From: an uncultured Oscillospiraceae bacterium
GTDB lineage: Bacteria; Bacillota; Clostridia; Oscillospirales; Oscillospiraceae
Assembly (NCBI GenBank): GCA_947628265.1
Contig: CANQZF010000007.1
Span: forward strand, 1 to 18,392
Length of the DNA: 18,392 nt
Direction of reading: 5' to 3'
Shown here: piece after piece, positions 16,228 to 18,392 of the stretch
Layout: every line of letters begins with the position of its first letter
Numbering within the stretch: the stretch's first letter is position 1
Position numbers and translations under genes: made by a program
Notes under the pieces: model-generated
What the model saw: the letters and a program-made list of their open reading frames with translations, nothing else
Databases searched by the model: none
Told to the model about the DNA's origin: nothing

Positions 16228-16269
16228 CTTCACTCTTCACTCTTCACTCTTCACTCTTCACTCTTCACT
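16228..16269 (+). repeat. tandem heptanucleotide repeat, six CTTCACT copies
   Basis: Six perfect copies of CTTCACT run without interruption, followed by a degenerate AATTCACT. The array lies between the tRNA terminator and the response regulator start. No gene covers it and I found no convincing promoter in the 100 nt before the regulator gene. Confidence 0.95.
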
Positions 16270-16325
16270 AATTCACTAAATTACTATTCACTTCGTTTCG
16301 CTTATTTTTTGTTGGAGGAGCGCCT

Positions 16326-16993
16326 ATGGCGGACACGTATCAGATCCTGGTGGTTGACGACGACGCCTCGATTGTCCATATCATCGACACCTGTCTGCGA
16401 AAGGCGGGATACGGCGTCCTTGTGGCCTACAACGGGGACAACGCCGTCAAAATCGCGGAGGAGCGCCGCCCGGACCTTATCATCATGGATGTGATGATGC
16501 CCCACTTAAACGGCATCCTCGCCACCATGCGCATCCGGGAGAAAAATAACGTCCCCATTTTGATGCTCTCGGCTAAGGCGGAGGGCTCGGACCGGGTGCT
16601 GGGGCTGGAGGCCGGGGCCGACGACTACGGGTAAGGGCGCTCCTGCGGCGGTACGACGACCTGGGCTCCATCCGGGAAAACGGCTCCGAGGAGAGGCTCA
16701 CGGTGGGAAATGTGGTCCTCGACAAGGCCGCGAAACAGCTCATCGTCCGGGGCGAGCCGGTGCGGCTCACCGCCACGGAGTTTGGAATTTTGCAAATGCT
16801 CATGGCAAGCCCGGGCCGCGTCTACTCGGCGCAGGAGATCTACCGGGAGGTCTGGGGGAGCGACGCCTACGCCGTGGAAAATACGGTCATGGTCCACATC
16901 AGCCGCATCCGGGAAAAGCTGGAGCTCAACCCGAAAAAGCCCGAGTATCTGAAGGTCGTCTGGGGGGTCGGTTATGTCTTTGAAGCGCCGTGA
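16326..16993 (+). pseudogene. OmpR-family response regulator, frameshifted by an internal deletion
   Basis: The first half is a receiver domain: acidic pocket VVDDD (11-13), phospho-acceptor D55 in LIIMDVMMP and the switch serine in LMLSAKAE. After GLEAGADDY the frame stops at TAA 16632-16634. In another frame, from 16631, the protein resumes as VRALLRRYDD and continues through a complete winged-helix DNA-binding domain (GEPVRLTATEFGIL to VVWGVGYVF), ending at TGA 16991-16993. Relatives have about 13 residues with a TKPF motif between these points, so about 37 nt are missing, including the conserved receiver lysine. Restoring 37 nt gives 234 residues, the family's normal size. GGAGGAG precedes the ATG at 16326. 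As written, only a truncated receiver could be made, unless translation restarts downstream. Sequence error is a real alternative. Confidence 0.88.
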
Positions 16994-18392
16994 TCTCATA
17001 GCGTTCCTGCTCATCCTCCTGTCGGCGGCGCTGTGGGCCTCGGGCCAATACGCCCTCCAAAGGGACCGGGACGCGGACAATTTCCGGTATAACATAGGGC
17101 CTATAGGCGTCACCGACGAGTCCGGCGATTTTACCCCCGCGACGGAGGTCAGCCCCGACAGCGCCGAAACGAAGGTCAGCGCCGCCGGGATCGCGGGGTA
17201 TGCCCTCTGCGCCCTCTCCGTAGGGGCGGCTGTGGCGGGGATTTTCGTCCTCTTCCAAAAATCTCCCCTTTTGGGCCCCGACGGAGCCTGCCTGCTTACG
17301 GGGGTCTACGTCCTCATCGCCTACGCGCTGCTGGATTATTTTGGGTGGTTCCCGGGGTATTTTTTCCGCATCCCTGCGGGCTCCTTCCTGTCCGGGGTCG
17401 TGTTCCTCACCGCTTTAAGGGAGCTCTGGGGCTGGGTCATGGCGAAGCTCTCCCCCTCCTGGTGCGCGGTATACAGGATCCATTTGAAATGCCCGTCCGC
17501 GCGAGTGTCCCTGGCGCTCTTTCTCGGGCTCAGCGTCCTCTCCATTGGCGGCGGGGCGCTGGCGATTCTCCCTTACCGCTATTACGCCCTGAGCGTTATC
17601 CCCTGCTGTGCCTTTGGGCTTTCCGCGATTTTGGGTCTTGCGTGCCTGTTCGTCTACTGTGGGGAGCTGGATCACTTCAAAATACAGCTTGAAAATTATA
17701 AAAACGATCTCCCCATTGAGGTCCGGGAGGGCTCCTTCTCCAAACCGGAGGCGCTGCTTTCGGAGCTGAAAGCGCGGCAGGAGGAGGCCCTCCAAAGGGC
17801 CGTCACCAGCGAACGGTTCAAGGTGGAGCTCATTTCCAATGTCTCCCACGACCTGCGCACGCCGCTGACGTCGATTTTGGGCTACGGCGAGCTTTTGCAA
17901 AGGGAATCCCTCTCCCCGGAGGGGCGGGAACAGCTCCGGCGGCTTTGCGAGAAGGCCGGCTACATGAGCGAGCTTGTGGAGTCCATCTTTGAGCTTACCA
18001 AGGTTTCCAGCGGCGCTGCGGAGCCGAAAAAGGAGAATATCGACCTTGTGCGGCTTTTGGAGCAGACCCTGGGGCTCCTTGACGACCGGCTTACCGAGGC
18101 CGGCCTTACGGTCAAGCGCGGCTACCCCTCGGAGAGCATCCCCGTCGTCACGGACGGGGGCAGGATGCATGAGGTCTTCGCAAATCTCCTGGGCAACGCC
18201 ATCAAATATTCCCTCCCCGGCACCCGTATCTATCTGAATGTCCGGGAGACGCCGGAGAGCGTCACGGTCCGCATAGTGAATACGGCCTCCTATGAGATGG
18301 ACTTTACCCCCGAGGAGATCGTCCGGCGCTTCGCCCGGGGCGACAAGGCCCGCTCCACCAAGGGCAGCGGCCTCGGCCTCGCCATCGCCCAG
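16974..18392 (+). CDS. sensor histidine kinase, 3' end outside window
   Basis: This is the membrane kinase partner of the regulator just upstream; the two overlap by 20 nt. The visible 473 residues start with a multi-pass membrane region (likely segments near 8-24, 72-94, 105-122, 134-150, 177-199 and 205-228) with a short outer loop after the first segment. A HisKA domain follows with the phospho-accepting H292 in SNVSHDLRTPL, then an ATPase domain with N-box NLLGNAIKYS (about 404-413) and the G2 box GSGLGLAIAQ at the edge. The classical DxGxG box is replaced by a segment around NTASYEMDF, seen in a clostridial kinase subgroup as far as I recall. The signal sensed is unknown. The frame is open to the window end without stops, in contrast to the broken regulator. 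Confidence 0.93.
   Translation, partial: MSLKRRDLIAFLLILLSAALWASGQYALQRDRDADNFRYNIGPIGVTDESGDFTPATEVSPDSAETKVSAAGIAGYALCALSVGAAVAGIFVLFQKSPLLGPDGACLLTGVYVLIAYALLDYFGWFPGYFFRIPAGSFLSGVVFLTALRELWGWVMAKLSPSWCAVYRIHLKCPSARVSLALFLGLSVLSIGGGALAILPYRYYALSVIPCCAFGLSAILGLACLFVYCGELDHFKIQLENYKNDLPIEVREGSFSKPEALLSELKARQEEALQRAVTSERFKVELISNVSHDLRTPLTSILGYGELLQRESLSPEGREQLRRLCEKAGYMSELVESIFELTKVSSGAAEPKKENIDLVRLLEQTLGLLDDRLTEAGLTVKRGYPSESIPVVTDGGRMHEVFANLLGNAIKYSLPGTRIYLNVRETPESVTVRIVNTASYEMDFTPEEIVRRFARGDKARSTKGSGLGLAIAQ

Overview
The window reads as a chromosomal segment of a GC-rich, endospore-forming Clostridia member, probably near the Oscillospiraceae. This is an inference. It rests on the ClpX/ClpP/Lon/trigger-factor block, the rplS-rbgA-rnhB order, a TIGR03960/TIGR03936 radical SAM pair beside a SpoIVFA/SpoIVFB-like pair, a DUF1540 protein and CCA-encoding tRNA-Pro, all typical of that group. 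Most content is housekeeping. I see no phage, IS element, integrase or CRISPR array.

Layout. Positions 1-5400 (minus strand) hold a protein quality-control operon, tig-clpP-clpX-lon, driven by a good sigmaA promoter at 5356-5384; lon runs off the left edge. Next is a metallophosphoesterase (minus), divergent from a tiny DUF1540 protein (plus). Positions 6395-10923 hold a minus-strand operon that starts at a strong rplS promoter: rplS, an intrinsic terminator, then lepB-rbgA-rnhB-yraN-thrC with overlapping or nearly touching genes. Positions 10966-14488 hold radical SAM protein, DUF2344 protein and pfkA, with their own extended -10 promoter. Positions 14475-15989 hold the SpoIVFA-like (M23) and SpoIVFB-like (M50) pair, the likely sporulation membrane-proteolysis module. 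Divergently, on the plus strand, come a consensus promoter, tRNA-Pro(CGG) and a strong terminator, then a heptamer repeat, an OmpR-type response regulator and a sensor histidine kinase cut by the right edge.

The unusual points are four. (1) pfkA lacks, in frame, the seven residues that should be PGTIDND, including the catalytic aspartate, although both flanks are well conserved. (2) The response regulator carries a deletion of about 37 nt that removes the conserved TKPF segment and shifts the frame, while its partner kinase is open as far as visible. (3) An AT-rich GTTAAC-cored repeat array with an 18-nt period sits at the spoIVFA/spoIVFB junction. It encodes repeated VNI peptides at the M50 N-terminus, replaces any visible ribosome binding site and leaves the two genes in one frame separated only by a TGA. 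(4) Six perfect CTTCACT heptamers lie just upstream of the two-component genes. The two deletions need read-level checking before any biology is built on them.
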